Assembly: GCA_964517665.1 (NCBI GenBank)
Contig: CAZFCY010000017.1
Location: 1-39,508 of the forward strand
Source of the DNA: Congregicoccus sp964517665
Lineage (GTDB): Bacteria > Verrucomicrobiota > Verrucomicrobiia > Opitutales > Opitutaceae
Direction of reading: 5' to 3'
DNA: 39,508 nt
The position numbers were made by a program, and so were the translations under genes. Positions 7,934-16,341 of the stretch are shown here, in pieces (the stretch's first letter is position 1; every line of letters begins with the position of its first letter). The notes below the pieces were generated by a model that was given only the letters and a program-made list of their open reading frames with translations, was not told the origin of the DNA and searched no databases.

Positions 7934-9086
7934 AATTTCCCCGGCCGGATCCGTGGCGGAGAAACGGCCGTTGATCCTGCCGGCTGATCCGCGCGCCTCG
8001 TGGCTGGCGCATGCGGACGCGATTTCCGCGGCGATCGAGCGCGCGCTCCAGTCCGGGCGCTACATCCTCGGCCCGGAGGTCGAGGCCTTCGAGCGCGAGT
8101 GGGCGGCTTATGTCGGTTGCGGTTTTTGTGTCGGCGTGGCCAACGGCACGGACGCGCTCGAACTCGCCCTGCGCGGAGCGGGCATCGGCGACGGCGACGT
8201 CGTCGTGACCGCGGCAAACACCGTCACCGCGACCATCGCCGCGATCCAGCGCGCCGGCGCGACGGTCGCGCTGGCGGACATCGATCCCGCGACCTTCACG
8301 CTCAGCGTGCCGGCGCTGGCGGACTGGCTGGAAAGCGGAAAGGCGCCGCCGATCCGGGCGATCGTGCCGGTGCACTTGTATGGCCAACCGGCCAACATGC
8401 CGGCGCTGGGCGCGCTGGCTCGCGAGCACGGGCTCATCCTCGTGGAGGATTGCGCGCAGGCCCACGGCGCGCGGATCGGAAATCGAAAGGCGGGCGGGTG
8501 GGGCGCCGCCAGCGCGTTCAGTTTTTATCCGACGAAAAATCTCGGCGCTCTCGGCGACGGCGGCGCCGTGGTGACAAACGACCCCGATCTCGCCGCGCGC
8601 GCTCGCTCGCTGCGCCAGTACGGCTGGCGCGAGCGTTACGTCGCCTTCGAGCCGGGGTTCAACAGCCGGCTCGACGAACTGCAGGCGGCCGTCCTTCGCG
8701 TGAAACTCGGAGCGCTCGACGAGGAAAACGCGCGCCGCGCGGCCATCGCCGCGCGCTACCGGGCCGAGCTCTCGGACATCGGGAATCTCACGCTTCCTCG
8801 GGAGGTCGCGGGCTCGGAGGCGGTCTGGCATCAGTTCGTCGTCCGGCATCCGGATCGCGCGGGCCTGCAAAGCCATCTCGAGCGGCAGCGCGTGATCGCG
8901 GGCGTGCTTTATCCCGAGCCGGTCCACGAGCAGCCCGCCTACCGCGAGGAGGTGCTCGTGCCGCCTGCCGGGCTCGGGGAGGCGGAGCGCGCGTGCCGCG
9001 AACTTCTCTGCCTGCCGGTGCATCCGCACCTCGGCGACGACGATGTCGCGCGGGTCGTCGCCGCGGTGCGCTCGTTTGGAGGATGA
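7926..9086 (+). CDS. DegT/DnrJ/EryC1/StrS-family sugar aminotransferase
   Basis: This 386-aa PLP enzyme aminates keto-sugar nucleotides. It shows GVANGTDALELALRG (the PLP-phosphate region, about 70-84), VEDCAQAHGA with Asp175, which pairs with the PLP pyridine nitrogen, and the internal-aldimine lysine in FSFYPTKNLGALGDGG (K204). NSRLDELQAAVLRVKL and a C-terminal HQFVVRHPDR strand complete the fold. The ATG lies inside the end of the epimerase gene, so the pair is probably translated together and makes an amino sugar for the polysaccharide. A related enzyme is encoded at 22874. Whether the amine is placed at C3 or C4 is not determinable. Confidence 0.93.
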   Translation: MSEISPAGSVAEKRPLILPADPRASWLAHADAISAAIERALQSGRYILGPEVEAFEREWAAYVGCGFCVGVANGTDALELALRGAGIGDGDVVVTAANTVTATIAAIQRAGATVALADIDPATFTLSVPALADWLESGKAPPIRAIVPVHLYGQPANMPALGALAREHGLILVEDCAQAHGARIGNRKAGGWGAASAFSFYPTKNLGALGDGGAVVTNDPDLAARARSLRQYGWRERYVAFEPGFNSRLDELQAAVLRVKLGALDEENARRAAIAARYRAELSDIGNLTLPREVAGSEAVWHQFVVRHPDRAGLQSHLERQRVIAGVLYPEPVHEQPAYREEVLVPPAGLGEAERACRELLCLPVHPHLGDDDVARVVAAVRSFGG

Positions 9087-9165
9087 GCCGGGCGGATCGG
9101 TCCCGATCCGGCGATCGAAACGCTTTCCGCTTTGCGCCGTGTTTTTCGTCCGGCACGCTTGCGGC

Positions 9166-10155
9166 GTGTCAACCCCGGCAGAAGGCGCGGCCTTTCCGTT
9201 CGCATTGTCCATTGTCGTTCCGCTCTATCGAAGCGAGGCGACGATCGCGCGCCTCGTCGAGGCCCTGGCCGGGCTTCGCGTCGAAGGCGGCCACGAGATC
9301 GTGCTCGTGCACGACGGCAGCCCGGACGACACGCTGGCGCGCTGCCGCGAGGCGATGGAGCGTATCCATGTTCCCATTACACTCGTGGACCTGGCGCGCA
9401 ATTTCGGCGAGCACAACGCCGTCCTCGCCGGCCTGCGCGCGGCGCGCGGCGCGGCCATCGTCACGATGGACGACGATCTGCAGAATCCGCCGGGCGAGGT
9501 GATCAAGCTCGTCGAGCGCCTGCGCGCGCGCGACCTCGATTGCGTCTTCGGTGTTTACCGCGAGAAGAAGCACTCGCTCTTCCGCAACCTCGGCAGCCGG
9601 TTTACGAACTGGGTGAGCGGCTTCGTCCTCGACAAGCCGCGCGGCCTTTACCTGAGCAGCTTCCGGTGCCTGTCGGCGTTTCTCGCCCGCGAGGTCTCGC
9701 GCTACGAGGGGCCGTTTCCTTATATCGACGGGCTGATCCTGCAGACCTCGCAGCGCATCGGCAGCCTCGAGGTCGAGCACGCGCCGCGGCCGGAGGGAAG
9801 CAGCGGCTACACCCTGCGCAAACTGCTCCGGCTTTGGACGAGCATGTTCGTCAACTTTTCCGTCATGCCGCTGCGCGCCGCGACGCTGCTCGGGTTTGTC
9901 CTCAGCATCGTCGGGCTGCTGCTCTTCGTAATCGTGTTCGTAGAGTATTTCATGGCGGGCGTCCCGGCGCGCGGCTGGGGTTCGCTCATGGCGACGATCC
10001 TCGTGTTCTCCGGCGCGCAACTGGTCATGCTCGGCCTTTTCGGCGAGTACCTCGGCCGGCTTTTCCTCACGGTGAACCGGAGGCCGCAGTCGGTGGTGCG
10101 CTCGGTGATCCGAAATGTTCAGGAATCAGGGGACAGGAGTCGGAAGGCAGACTGA
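9166..10155 (+). CDS. GtrB/ArnC-like membrane GT2 (polyprenyl-phosphate glycosyltransferase)
   Basis: About 329 aa. The catalytic domain runs ALSIVVPLYRSEATI, VLVHDGSPDDTL, then the metal and donor motif TMDDDLQNPPGEV (about 100-112) typical of DPM1/GtrB enzymes, which load a sugar onto polyprenyl phosphate. Two C-terminal membrane helices follow (LLGFVLSIVGLLLFVIVF and LMATILVFSGAQLVMLGL), then the family tail FGEYLGRLFLTVNRRP. The frame is open from 9043, inside the upstream gene. The GTG at 9166 leaves a normal short N-terminus; a GTG at 9139 is possible. The last residues (QESGDRSRKAD) are encoded by an inverted repeat that overlaps the stop. Confidence 0.9.
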   Translation: MSTPAEGAAFPFALSIVVPLYRSEATIARLVEALAGLRVEGGHEIVLVHDGSPDDTLARCREAMERIHVPITLVDLARNFGEHNAVLAGLRAARGAAIVTMDDDLQNPPGEVIKLVERLRARDLDCVFGVYREKKHSLFRNLGSRFTNWVSGFVLDKPRGLYLSSFRCLSAFLAREVSRYEGPFPYIDGLILQTSQRIGSLEVEHAPRPEGSSGYTLRKLLRLWTSMFVNFSVMPLRAATLLGFVLSIVGLLLFVIVFVEYFMAGVPARGWGSLMATILVFSGAQLVMLGLFGEYLGRLFLTVNRRPQSVVRSVIRNVQESGDRSRKAD

Positions 10156-10175
10156 CTCCTGACTCCTGTGCCTCA
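10121..10175. terminator. Inverted repeat between convergent genes, probable bidirectional terminator
   Basis: ACAGGAGTC (10133-10141) pairs perfectly with GACTCCTGT (10161-10169), with shorter degenerate copies of AGGAGTC/GACTCCT around it. The element covers the stop codon of the GT2 gene (10155) and reaches the stop of the convergent gene (10173). There is no long T run, so termination is inferred from position and stem. Confidence 0.5.
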
Positions 10176-10655
10176 CCCCCGGCGCAGTTCGTCGAGCGTG
10201 ATTTTCGAGGACTGGTCGCCGGGCAGGGTATTGTCCGTCCGGAGGGCGGTCACGGGCAGCTTGGTTTTGATCGTGACGTGCTCGTCCTTGAAGAACTTCG
10301 CGCCGACCACCTCGCAGGCTTCGGCGATGCTCTTCGCGGGATGCTTCCGGCCGCGGCGCGTCGTGTTGTAGTGGTGCGCGCCCTTGATGATCCGCTCGGT
10401 GGCGGTGGCCGGGCTGACGTTTTCCGGGATCTGCGCGACCCAGCCGACCATGTCCGTTTCGGGCAGTTCGCCGCGCGGGTCGGAGATGATGATGACCCAC
10501 TGTTTCTTGGCGGGCGGCTCGCGATCGGCGGCGGCTTCGTCGGCGGCCTTTTCCGCGACCTTGGTGATCTGGCGGACGATGCGAGCGACGATTTCGGGGT
10601 CGAGTTCGTTGTCCTTGAGCACCTCTGCGACGAGTTCGATTTCAACTTTGGCCAT
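10173..10655 (-). CDS. Conserved-looking 160-aa protein of unknown function
   Basis: Not recognised. It starts MAKVEIELVAEVLKDNELD, has an acidic and alanine-rich helix (about residues 20-45), then a mixed alpha/beta part beginning QWVIIISDPRGELPETDMVGW. It later has AHHYNTTRRGRKHPAKSIAEA and a lysine-rich strand region (FFKDEHVTIKTKLPV). No signal peptide or membrane segment is present. Codon use matches its neighbours and the frame is clean, so it is probably real. The basic patch RRGRKHPAK could bind nucleic acid, but that is a guess. It is convergent with the GT2 gene and divergent from the Nudix gene, so it is likely a single-gene unit. Confidence 0.75.
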   Translation of the reverse strand: MAKVEIELVAEVLKDNELDPEIVARIVRQITKVAEKAADEAAADREPPAKKQWVIIISDPRGELPETDMVGWVAQIPENVSPATATERIIKGAHHYNTTRRGRKHPAKSIAEACEVVGAKFFKDEHVTIKTKLPVTALRTDNTLPGDQSSKITLDELRRG

Positions 10656-10767
10656 GGTGGGAAAGTGGGATGGATGGAGCGTTTGGCGTGAAGCGGGCCA
10701 GTTAACGTGGGCGGGGGGAGAACGAAAAGGAATTTAATCGCGCCGCCGGGTCGATCATCGTGCCCGC

Positions 10768-11283
10768 ATGCGAGAGGAATGGTTCGATGTCGTCGATGAA
10801 ACCGACCGGGTGACCGGCCGCGCCCTCCGCGCGGAGGTCCACCGCCGCGGGCTGCTGCACCGTGCCACGCACGTCTGGGTCTTCGATCCGGCCGGGCGCG
10901 TCTTCCTGCAAAAACGCTCGATGTCGAAGGACACCTGGCCGGGCGCGTGGGATTCGTCGGCCTCCGGCCACCTCGACAGCGGCGAGGATTACGACGCGTG
11001 CGCCCTCCGCGAATTGCGGGAGGAACTCGGCTGGACGCCCGCGCGGCCGCTGGAGCGGATGTTCCGGGTGGAAGCGCGCAAGGAAACGGGCGGCGAGTTC
11101 GTGTGGGTTTATCGTTGCGCCGGCGCGGGGCCGTTCGTGCTCCACCCGGACGAGATCGAGAGCGGCGCGTGGTTCACGCCCGCGGAAGTCGATGTGGCGA
11201 TCGCGGCCGATCCGGAAGCGCACGCCCTGAGCTTCCGCCACCTCTGGGCGCGAGCGCGGCGGGAGGGTTGGATCGCGGGTTGA
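10768..11283 (+). CDS. Nudix hydrolase, YfcD/isopentenyl-diphosphate-isomerase-like
   Basis: This 171-aa protein has a complete Nudix box GHLDSGEDYDACALRELREE followed by LGW (residues 67-89, Gx5Ex7REUxEExGU), which binds the metal and cleaves nucleoside-diphosphate-type substrates. The N-terminus EEWFDVVDETDRVTG and the RRGLLHRATHVWVF stretch match the YfcD / IPP-isomerase-like branch, as does KDTWPGAWDSSASG. The start gives family-typical length. It stands alone between a divergent unknown gene and a TonB receptor. Substrate unknown. Confidence 0.9.
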   Translation: MREEWFDVVDETDRVTGRALRAEVHRRGLLHRATHVWVFDPAGRVFLQKRSMSKDTWPGAWDSSASGHLDSGEDYDACALRELREELGWTPARPLERMFRVEARKETGGEFVWVYRCAGAGPFVLHPDEIESGAWFTPAEVDVAIAADPEAHALSFRHLWARARREGWIAG

Positions 11284-11475
11284 AGGATCGCGAGCCGGCG
11301 ATCGCCCGTGTTGTGGCCGGGGCGGCGTCCCGCCGTCGTCTTCGCGCCCCGTTCACGCGATTCGCAAACTGCGGTCCCGGCGGCAAGCCGGGCTGGAGCC
11401 AACCGGCGCGGTTTGCTGTTGCGCAGTGGCCGGCAACGCTGCGCAACGATGGACTGACAGATCAGACAACCGACG

Positions 11476-14265
11476 ATGAAGAACGCCTCCCGGAAGATTG
11501 TTTCGCTCTGCGTGTGCGCATGCGCGACGGCAGCGGCGACAGGACAGCAAACAGGCTCGGAGGAGCCCGTGGTTCTCGAAGAGTTTCGCGTCACCGGCTC
11601 CAACCTCGCGGTCGAACTCGAGCGGGGAAGCCTGCCGGTTTCGACACTCGACGCGGTCGATGCCCTCGCGCTCGGAGCGACGACGTTTGCCGATCTCGTC
11701 GACGCGATCCCGGCTTCGCAAAACATCAGCTTCAGCGACACCGCGACCGGTCCCAACGATGCCCGGGGCGACGTCGCTTCGATCAATTTGCGCAACCTCG
11801 GCGCCGGGCGCTCTCTCGTCCTCCTCAACGGTCGGCGCATGTCGGCCTATGGTGTCACGCCGGGCACGCCGCCGGTGCAGTTCGTCAATCTGAACTCGAT
11901 CCCGTTCGCGGCGGTCTCACACGTCGACATCCTGCGCGACGGCGCCTCCGCGATCTATGGCTCGGACGCGATCGGCGGTGTCTTGAACACGCAATTGCGC
12001 ACACGCTACGCGGGCTTCGAGGTCGGCGTTCGCCAGGTGTTCGGCGATCCGGATCCGGACGAGTTCACCCTTGATCTCTCTGGAGGGCTCGCATTCCAGG
12101 ACGGGCGCACGCGGATTGCCGTGTTCGCTTCGTACTACGATCGCTCCGGTCTCTTCGCGAGGGATCGCGACTATGCCGCTTTCGCGGACAAGCGGCCGCT
12201 GGTGAACGAGGAGTTCGCCTCCAACTCCAGCTTCAACCGCCAGTCCAGTTCGGCGCCCCAGGGGCGGTTCACGGCCGTGGACGCGAACGGTCAGGCCGTG
12301 GTCGTGCCCGGTGTCACCGGCACGAGCGGAAGCGCGAGCGGACGTTTTTATGTGGACCCGGCGACGGGCGAGCTTCGCGCCGGCACGGGTCCGGCGGCCT
12401 TCTACGATTTCCAGGGCGACGGCCAGCTCATCCCGTCGATCGAGCGCTACAGCCTGTATTCGACTTTTCAATACGACTTCACCACGGACACGACGTTCTT
12501 CGGGGAGTTTTCCCACTACACATCCGACTCTCACGGGCAGACGGCCACGATCCCGATTTCCGAGGCCACGGACGGCGTCGTGGCGCCGGCGGGCAACTAC
12601 TACAATCCCGTCGGCACACGCTTCTTCGGGCCGGGCACGGACAACCCCACGGGCACGCCGCGGGATGTGATCATCCGCAACTATCGCCCCACCGAGATCG
12701 GTCCGCGCACCTACGATACGGAGATCGACAGCATCCGGTTGCTCGCGGGTCTGCGCGGGCGCGCGTTCGACGGCTGGGACTGGGAGACGGCCGTGCTCCA
12801 CATGACCGGCAAGACCTTTCAGAAAAACGGGAATCACATCGCGCAGAGCCTGCTCGAAGAACAACTCGCGCTTTCCACGGCGGAAGCCTTCAACCCGTTC
12901 GGCGGCGCCGGGGCAAACGCGCCGGCGCAGTACGAGTCCTTCGTCATCGACATCTGGGACGAGGGCCGCGGGACGATCACGAGCCTGGACGGCAAGGTGT
13001 CCGGAAGCTGGTTCGACCTTCCCGGCGGCGCGGTCTCGACCGCGTTCGGGGGCGAGTTCCGGCGCGAAAGCATGAAGCAGCGCAACGATCCTTACGGTCT
13101 CGCGGACGACGTGATCGCGCAGTCCGAGCAGATCGACATCGACGCGAGCCGCAATGTGTATGCCGCGTTTGCCGAAGTGCTGTTTCCTCTCGTGGGCGAG
13201 AACAACCGGCTCCCGTTTCTCCAGCGCGCGGATCTGCGTCTCGCGGGACGTTACGAAAACTACGGGGACTTCGACGCGCTCAAACCGTCGGTCTCCGTCT
13301 CGGTTCGTCCGCTGGACTTTCTCAGCCTGCGCGCCTCCTACAACGAAGGCTTTCGCGCGCCCACCGTCGCGGAGCTTTTCCAACCACAACGCGCGCGCCG
13401 CAACGACGGCCTCATCGATGTCGCCCGGGCCGGCGAGGAGGATGCCGTGGGCACGGTCAGCAAACGCGTCGTCACCGGCGGCAATCCCGATCTCGTGGCG
13501 GAGGAATCCGAATCGTTCAACGTCGGGTTCGTCGCAGACATCAAGCCGGCGCCCGGCCTCGCGTTCTCCATGGACGTTTACCGGATCAAGTCGCTCGAGC
13601 GCATCGACAATCCGAACCCGCAGGACGAACTCGACCTCGACGCGCGTTTGTGGGAGGAGAGCGGCGGAAGCAATCCGCTCGTGTTGCGTGAAGCGCAGAC
13701 TCCGGAGGATGTGGCCGCAGGCATCCCCGGCCGTCTGATCGAGATCGCCGGCGCTTACTACAACCTCTCGCAGCGGCGCGTTTCCGGGATCGATGCCGGA
13801 CTGGCTTACAACCTTCCGGAAACCGCCCTCGGCCGGTTCGTCGTCAAGGGAGAGGTGTCGTACACATCGAAACTGGAGAACGTCGATCGCGACGGCAACG
13901 TATCCAGACTGATCCGGCAGGGCGGCAATCCGCGCGCCAAGGCGCTCGTGACGCTGGGCTGGCGCAAATCCGGCTGGTCCGCCTCGGCGAGCGGCCGGTT
14001 CCTCAGCGACTACGAGAACAGCAGCGCCTATGACAATCCGGTCGATGGCTCGCCGCTCGTGCTCGAGGATCAGTGGATCGTCAACCTCTCCGCCGGATAC
14101 GCCTTCAGCTCGGGCCCGCTGGATGGAACCACGCTCAGGATCGGCGTGAACAACGTGGCGGACAAGGATCCGCCGTTATATATGACTGCGACCGACGGAT
14201 ACGACTCCAGCTACTATAACGCCAAGGGGCGTCAGTGGCACATGCAGTTGAACCGGAAGTTCTGA
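11476..14265 (+). CDS. TonB-dependent outer-membrane receptor
   Basis: A 929-aa receptor for active uptake across the outer membrane. A signal peptide (residues 1 to about 24, KIVSLCVCACATAAATG) leads to a TonB-box-like EEFRVTGSNLAVE. The plug domain contains INLRNLGAGRSLVLLNGRRM and VSHVDILRDGASAIYGSDAIGGVLN (the latter spans about 150-174). The rest is a beta-barrel with GFRAPTVAELFQP and ends in NRKF, the usual terminal aromatic of an outer-membrane barrel. No regulator or transporter adjoins it, so the ligand is unknown. It differs in type from the larger receptor at 29272. The upstream 190 bases (11284-11475) hold no recognisable gene. Confidence 0.93.
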   Translation: MKNASRKIVSLCVCACATAAATGQQTGSEEPVVLEEFRVTGSNLAVELERGSLPVSTLDAVDALALGATTFADLVDAIPASQNISFSDTATGPNDARGDVASINLRNLGAGRSLVLLNGRRMSAYGVTPGTPPVQFVNLNSIPFAAVSHVDILRDGASAIYGSDAIGGVLNTQLRTRYAGFEVGVRQVFGDPDPDEFTLDLSGGLAFQDGRTRIAVFASYYDRSGLFARDRDYAAFADKRPLVNEEFASNSSFNRQSSSAPQGRFTAVDANGQAVVVPGVTGTSGSASGRFYVDPATGELRAGTGPAAFYDFQGDGQLIPSIERYSLYSTFQYDFTTDTTFFGEFSHYTSDSHGQTATIPISEATDGVVAPAGNYYNPVGTRFFGPGTDNPTGTPRDVIIRNYRPTEIGPRTYDTEIDSIRLLAGLRGRAFDGWDWETAVLHMTGKTFQKNGNHIAQSLLEEQLALSTAEAFNPFGGAGANAPAQYESFVIDIWDEGRGTITSLDGKVSGSWFDLPGGAVSTAFGGEFRRESMKQRNDPYGLADDVIAQSEQIDIDASRNVYAAFAEVLFPLVGENNRLPFLQRADLRLAGRYENYGDFDALKPSVSVSVRPLDFLSLRASYNEGFRAPTVAELFQPQRARRNDGLIDVARAGEEDAVGTVSKRVVTGGNPDLVAEESESFNVGFVADIKPAPGLAFSMDVYRIKSLERIDNPNPQDELDLDARLWEESGGSNPLVLREAQTPEDVAAGIPGRLIEIAGAYYNLSQRRVSGIDAGLAYNLPETALGRFVVKGEVSYTSKLENVDRDGNVSRLIRQGGNPRAKALVTLGWRKSGWSASASGRFLSDYENSSAYDNPVDGSPLVLEDQWIVNLSAGYAFSSGPLDGTTLRIGVNNVADKDPPLYMTATDGYDSSYYNAKGRQWHMQLNRKF

Positions 14266-14271
14266 TGTAGT

Positions 14272-14290
14272 TGAATCCTTTGCGGATTCA
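14272..14290 (+). terminator. Short hairpin after the TonB receptor gene
   Basis: TGAATCC (14272-14278) pairs with GGATTCA (14284-14290) across a 5-base loop, seven bases after the receptor stop. The tail is TTCCCC rather than a full T run, so it is a weak intrinsic terminator at best. Confidence 0.5.
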
Positions 14291-14292
14291 TT

Positions 14293-14415
14293 CCCCGAAG
14301 CTTGCTTCGCCTCCGTGGCAGGAGCGGCTTCAGCCGCGATGCGTCCACGCAACGCTTTCGCATCGCGGCTGAAGCCGCTCCTACATTTCCGTCAATGCCC
14401 CGGGGATCTTTACTT
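14293..14415. repeat. Paired REP (BIME-like) element embedded in a second dispersed repeat
   Basis: Bases 14320-14343 and 14359-14382 are perfect 24-bp inverted copies separated by 15 bases. Each arm contains its own palindrome GCGGCTTCAGCCGC, so two REP units face each other. REPs with this core are known from Pseudomonas and Xanthomonas relatives, where RAYT transposases mobilise them (from memory). The pair is flanked on the left by CGAAGCTTGCTTCG (14296-14309) and on the right by CAATGCCCCGGGGATCTTTACT (14393-14414). The right flank matches the repeat at 21-53. No RAYT gene is in the window. Confidence 0.8.
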
Positions 14416-14604
14416 GTAGAACCAAAACGCGAGCATTGCGGTAAGCGCGACGCCGACGACGGTGATCACGATGACGACGGTCGCGAAGTTGAATTTGCCG
14501 CGCGGCATCTCCAACTGCTCCGGTCCTCTGGGATCGACCGGATGCGGGTTGGGCGGCGGGTGAGATTTGAAATCCTCCGGGATCATGGCCGGGCAGCCGC
14601 ACAC
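14410..14604 (-). CDS. Small single-pass membrane protein with N-terminal CxC
   Basis: A 64-aa protein: MCGCPAMIPEDFKSHPPPNP, a proline-rich linker, then one C-terminal transmembrane helix (about residues 40-62, TVVIVITVVGVALTAMLAF) ending WFYK. Cys2 and Cys4 followed by Pro could hold a metal or a disulfide. The alternative start at Met7 would lose both cysteines. The stop codon lies in the flank of the dispersed repeat. I do not recognise a family. Clean composition and a convincing membrane helix support it being real. Confidence 0.55.
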   Translation of the reverse strand: MCGCPAMIPEDFKSHPPPNPHPVDPRGPEQLEMPRGKFNFATVVIVITVVGVALTAMLAFWFYK

Positions 14605-14781
14605 GCCGTGCCGCGGCCCGCGCGGCCGAGGCCGCTCCTGCCTTGTGTTTCCGGGCGTCGCCGCCGAGGATGGCGGCTTGCAAGGACGGATGTTGAAATG
14701 CGGGCATTTCGCGTCATGTGGCGCACATTATTTCACCCCCGAGGCGCGAAGCCGGGGCAACAAAAACAGGGCCGGAATCCC

Positions 14782-15552
14782 ATGGCACTCACGATCGATC
14801 TTTCAAGCCAAGTGGCGCTGGTCACGGGCGCGACCGGGCAGCTCGGCCGCGTGATGGCGCGGACGTTCGCGCGTTGCGGCGCGGACGTCGCGGTGCATTT
14901 CAACGGCAATCGCGCGCGCGCCGATGCCCTGTGCCACGAAGTGGAGGCGCTCGGCCGCCGCGCGATCGCGGTGCAGGCGGATGTCACCCGGTTCGATCGA
15001 GTTCAGGAAATGGCCGCGACGATCGGGGAAACGCTGGGCGCGCCGGACATCGTCGTCGCCAACGCGGTCTCCCAGGTCCAGCCGTGGACGACCGTGCTCG
15101 AGGAGGCGCTCGATGATTACGAGGATCAGTTTCGCTCCTGCGTGATGCAAAACGTGCATCTCGCGAAAGTTTTCATCCCTGCGATGATAAAAAAGCGTCG
15201 CGGGCGTTATATCGGCATCAACACCGAATGCTCGATGCAGGCGCATGCCACGCAATCGGCCTACGTTTCGGGCAAGCGCGGCATGGATGGCGTGTTGCGC
15301 GTGCTCGCGCGTGAAGTGGGGAAACACCAGATCACCGTCAATCAGGTCGCGCCGGGCTGGACGATCAGCGACCAGGATCGCGAGCGCGGGACCGAGCGCA
15401 GCGCCGGTTACGAGGCGAGCGTGCCACTGGCGCGTCGCGGCACGGATCAGGAGGTGGCGAACACCGTGGCGTTTCTCGCCTCGGACCTCGCGAGCTTCAT
15501 CACCGGCGCCTTCGTGCCCGTCTGCGGCGGCAACGTCATGCCGACGATCTGA
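14782..15552 (+). CDS. SDR-family oxidoreductase (classical type)
   Basis: A 256-aa short-chain dehydrogenase. The NAD(P)-binding motif is VTGATGQLGR (residues 14-23), VVANAVSQ stands for the NAG motif, and the catalytic pair is Y161-VSG-K165. The serine expected 13 residues before the tyrosine appears to be Thr148 (GINTECS). The C-terminus VCGGNVMPTI closes the fold. The frame is open far upstream, but the ATG at 14782 (MALTIDLSSQVALVTGA) gives the normal N-terminus. Substrate unknown. It is followed by gene debris, so it may be the last intact gene before a rearrangement. Its C-terminal PTI is shared with the SDR at 17133. Confidence 0.9.
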   Translation: MALTIDLSSQVALVTGATGQLGRVMARTFARCGADVAVHFNGNRARADALCHEVEALGRRAIAVQADVTRFDRVQEMAATIGETLGAPDIVVANAVSQVQPWTTVLEEALDDYEDQFRSCVMQNVHLAKVFIPAMIKKRRGRYIGINTECSMQAHATQSAYVSGKRGMDGVLRVLAREVGKHQITVNQVAPGWTISDQDRERGTERSAGYEASVPLARRGTDQEVANTVAFLASDLASFITGAFVPVCGGNVMPTI

Positions 15553-15676
15553 GGAGAAGCGGGGAGCGAGCAGGACGAGGTGGAAGCCGCGGGTTGCTCG
15601 ATCCTTCCGTGGCGCCCGCCGCGCTGTTCCTCCTCGCTCATATTCCCGTGGGAAGCCGGCGACGGATCGGGGAAGA

Positions 15677-15769
15677 TCAGGCGCGGTTCAGCAACTCCAG
15701 CACGCGCAGCATGAGCGCGCCGCGGTTTTCGACGCCGAATTTCGAGAATGTGTTTTGCAGGTGTTTTAA
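15677..15769 (-). pseudogene. C-terminal remnant of a LuxR-type HTH protein
   Basis: Read on the minus strand, 30 codons before a TGA give LKHLQNTFSKFGVENRGALM followed by LRVLELLNRA. This is the recognition-helix end of a LuxR/FixJ-type DNA-binding domain (compare VKTHLxNIFxKLGVxNR). The rest of the gene is absent: an in-frame TAA sits immediately upstream (15770-15772). It is a relic with no start of its own. Confidence 0.6.
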
Positions 15770-15889
15770 TTAACGCGCGCGCTCGGCGACATATTCCTCG
15801 AGATGCTTCCGCCCCATCGTTTCGGTCGCGGAAAACACGGCGAAATACGCGATGCCCGTCGCGCCGAGGACGATGCCGCCGACGGTCAT
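15770..15889 (-). CDS. Possible 39-aa membrane micropeptide
   Basis: An ATG at 15889 opens MTVGGIVLGATGIAYFAVFS, a plausible membrane helix, followed by the charged tail ATETMGRKHLEEYVAERAR and TAA. Codons are GC-rich at third positions like nearby genes. It is squeezed between a LuxR fragment in the same frame and an opposite-strand beta-helix fragment that abuts its start. It is therefore either a real small protein or the end of a broken gene. No family recognised. Confidence 0.35.
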   Translation of the reverse strand: MTVGGIVLGATGIAYFAVFSATETMGRKHLEEYVAERAR

Positions 15890-16262
15890 GGCGACGAGCT
15901 TGATCTCAACGGCTTCGCCGTCATCGGCGACAGCTCCAGCGTCGGCAACGGCATTGGAATCTATTTCGACGGCGGAATCGTCCGCGTCCGCAATGGCTCC
16001 GTCCGCAACTGGGAGGCAATCGGCATCAAGGCTCAACTCGCCAGCGTGGAGATCGAGTCGGTGGAGGCGTCCGACAACGGACAATTCGGGATCGACGTCA
16101 CGGAGGTCCAGACCGCCACGATCACCCGTTGCCTCGCATCCTCGAATGGTTGGTGGGGCATATCGTATTGTCTCAGCACAAAGGGAAACACCCGGTACCC
16201 GGTCACGGTTGTCGATTCGATCGCTCGCGACAACGGCTCGTGCGGCTTTCTGATCAACGAAG
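15890..16262 (+). pseudogene. Internal fragment of a right-handed beta-helix protein
   Basis: The plus-strand frame DELDLNGFAVIGDSSSVGNG continues with repeating turns (GIGIYFDGGIVRVRNGSV, GIKAQLASVEIESVEASDNG, GIDVTEVQTATITRCLASSN, GISYC, VVDSIARDNGSCGFLIN). These spaced G-I/V-strand-N-G turns are typical of parallel beta-helix proteins. There is no start or signal peptide, and at 16260 the frame runs into a hairpin repeat. It is a truncated internal piece cut at both ends. Confidence 0.7.
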
Positions 16263-16301
16263 GCGGACAAGCTGCGCGATTCCCGTTCGCTTGTCCGCCT
16301 T
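16260..16301. repeat. Strong hairpin at the end of the beta-helix fragment
   Basis: AAGGCGGACAAGC (16260-16272) and GCTTGTCCGCCTT (16289-16301) are perfect 13-bp inverted copies with a 16-base loop, followed by a short T stretch. It may be a terminator, or a repeat that marks the break point of the fragment. Confidence 0.65.
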
Positions 16302-16341
16302 TCATGGCATCCGGTGTCTTCGCCCCGCGGCCTGGGTTCTC

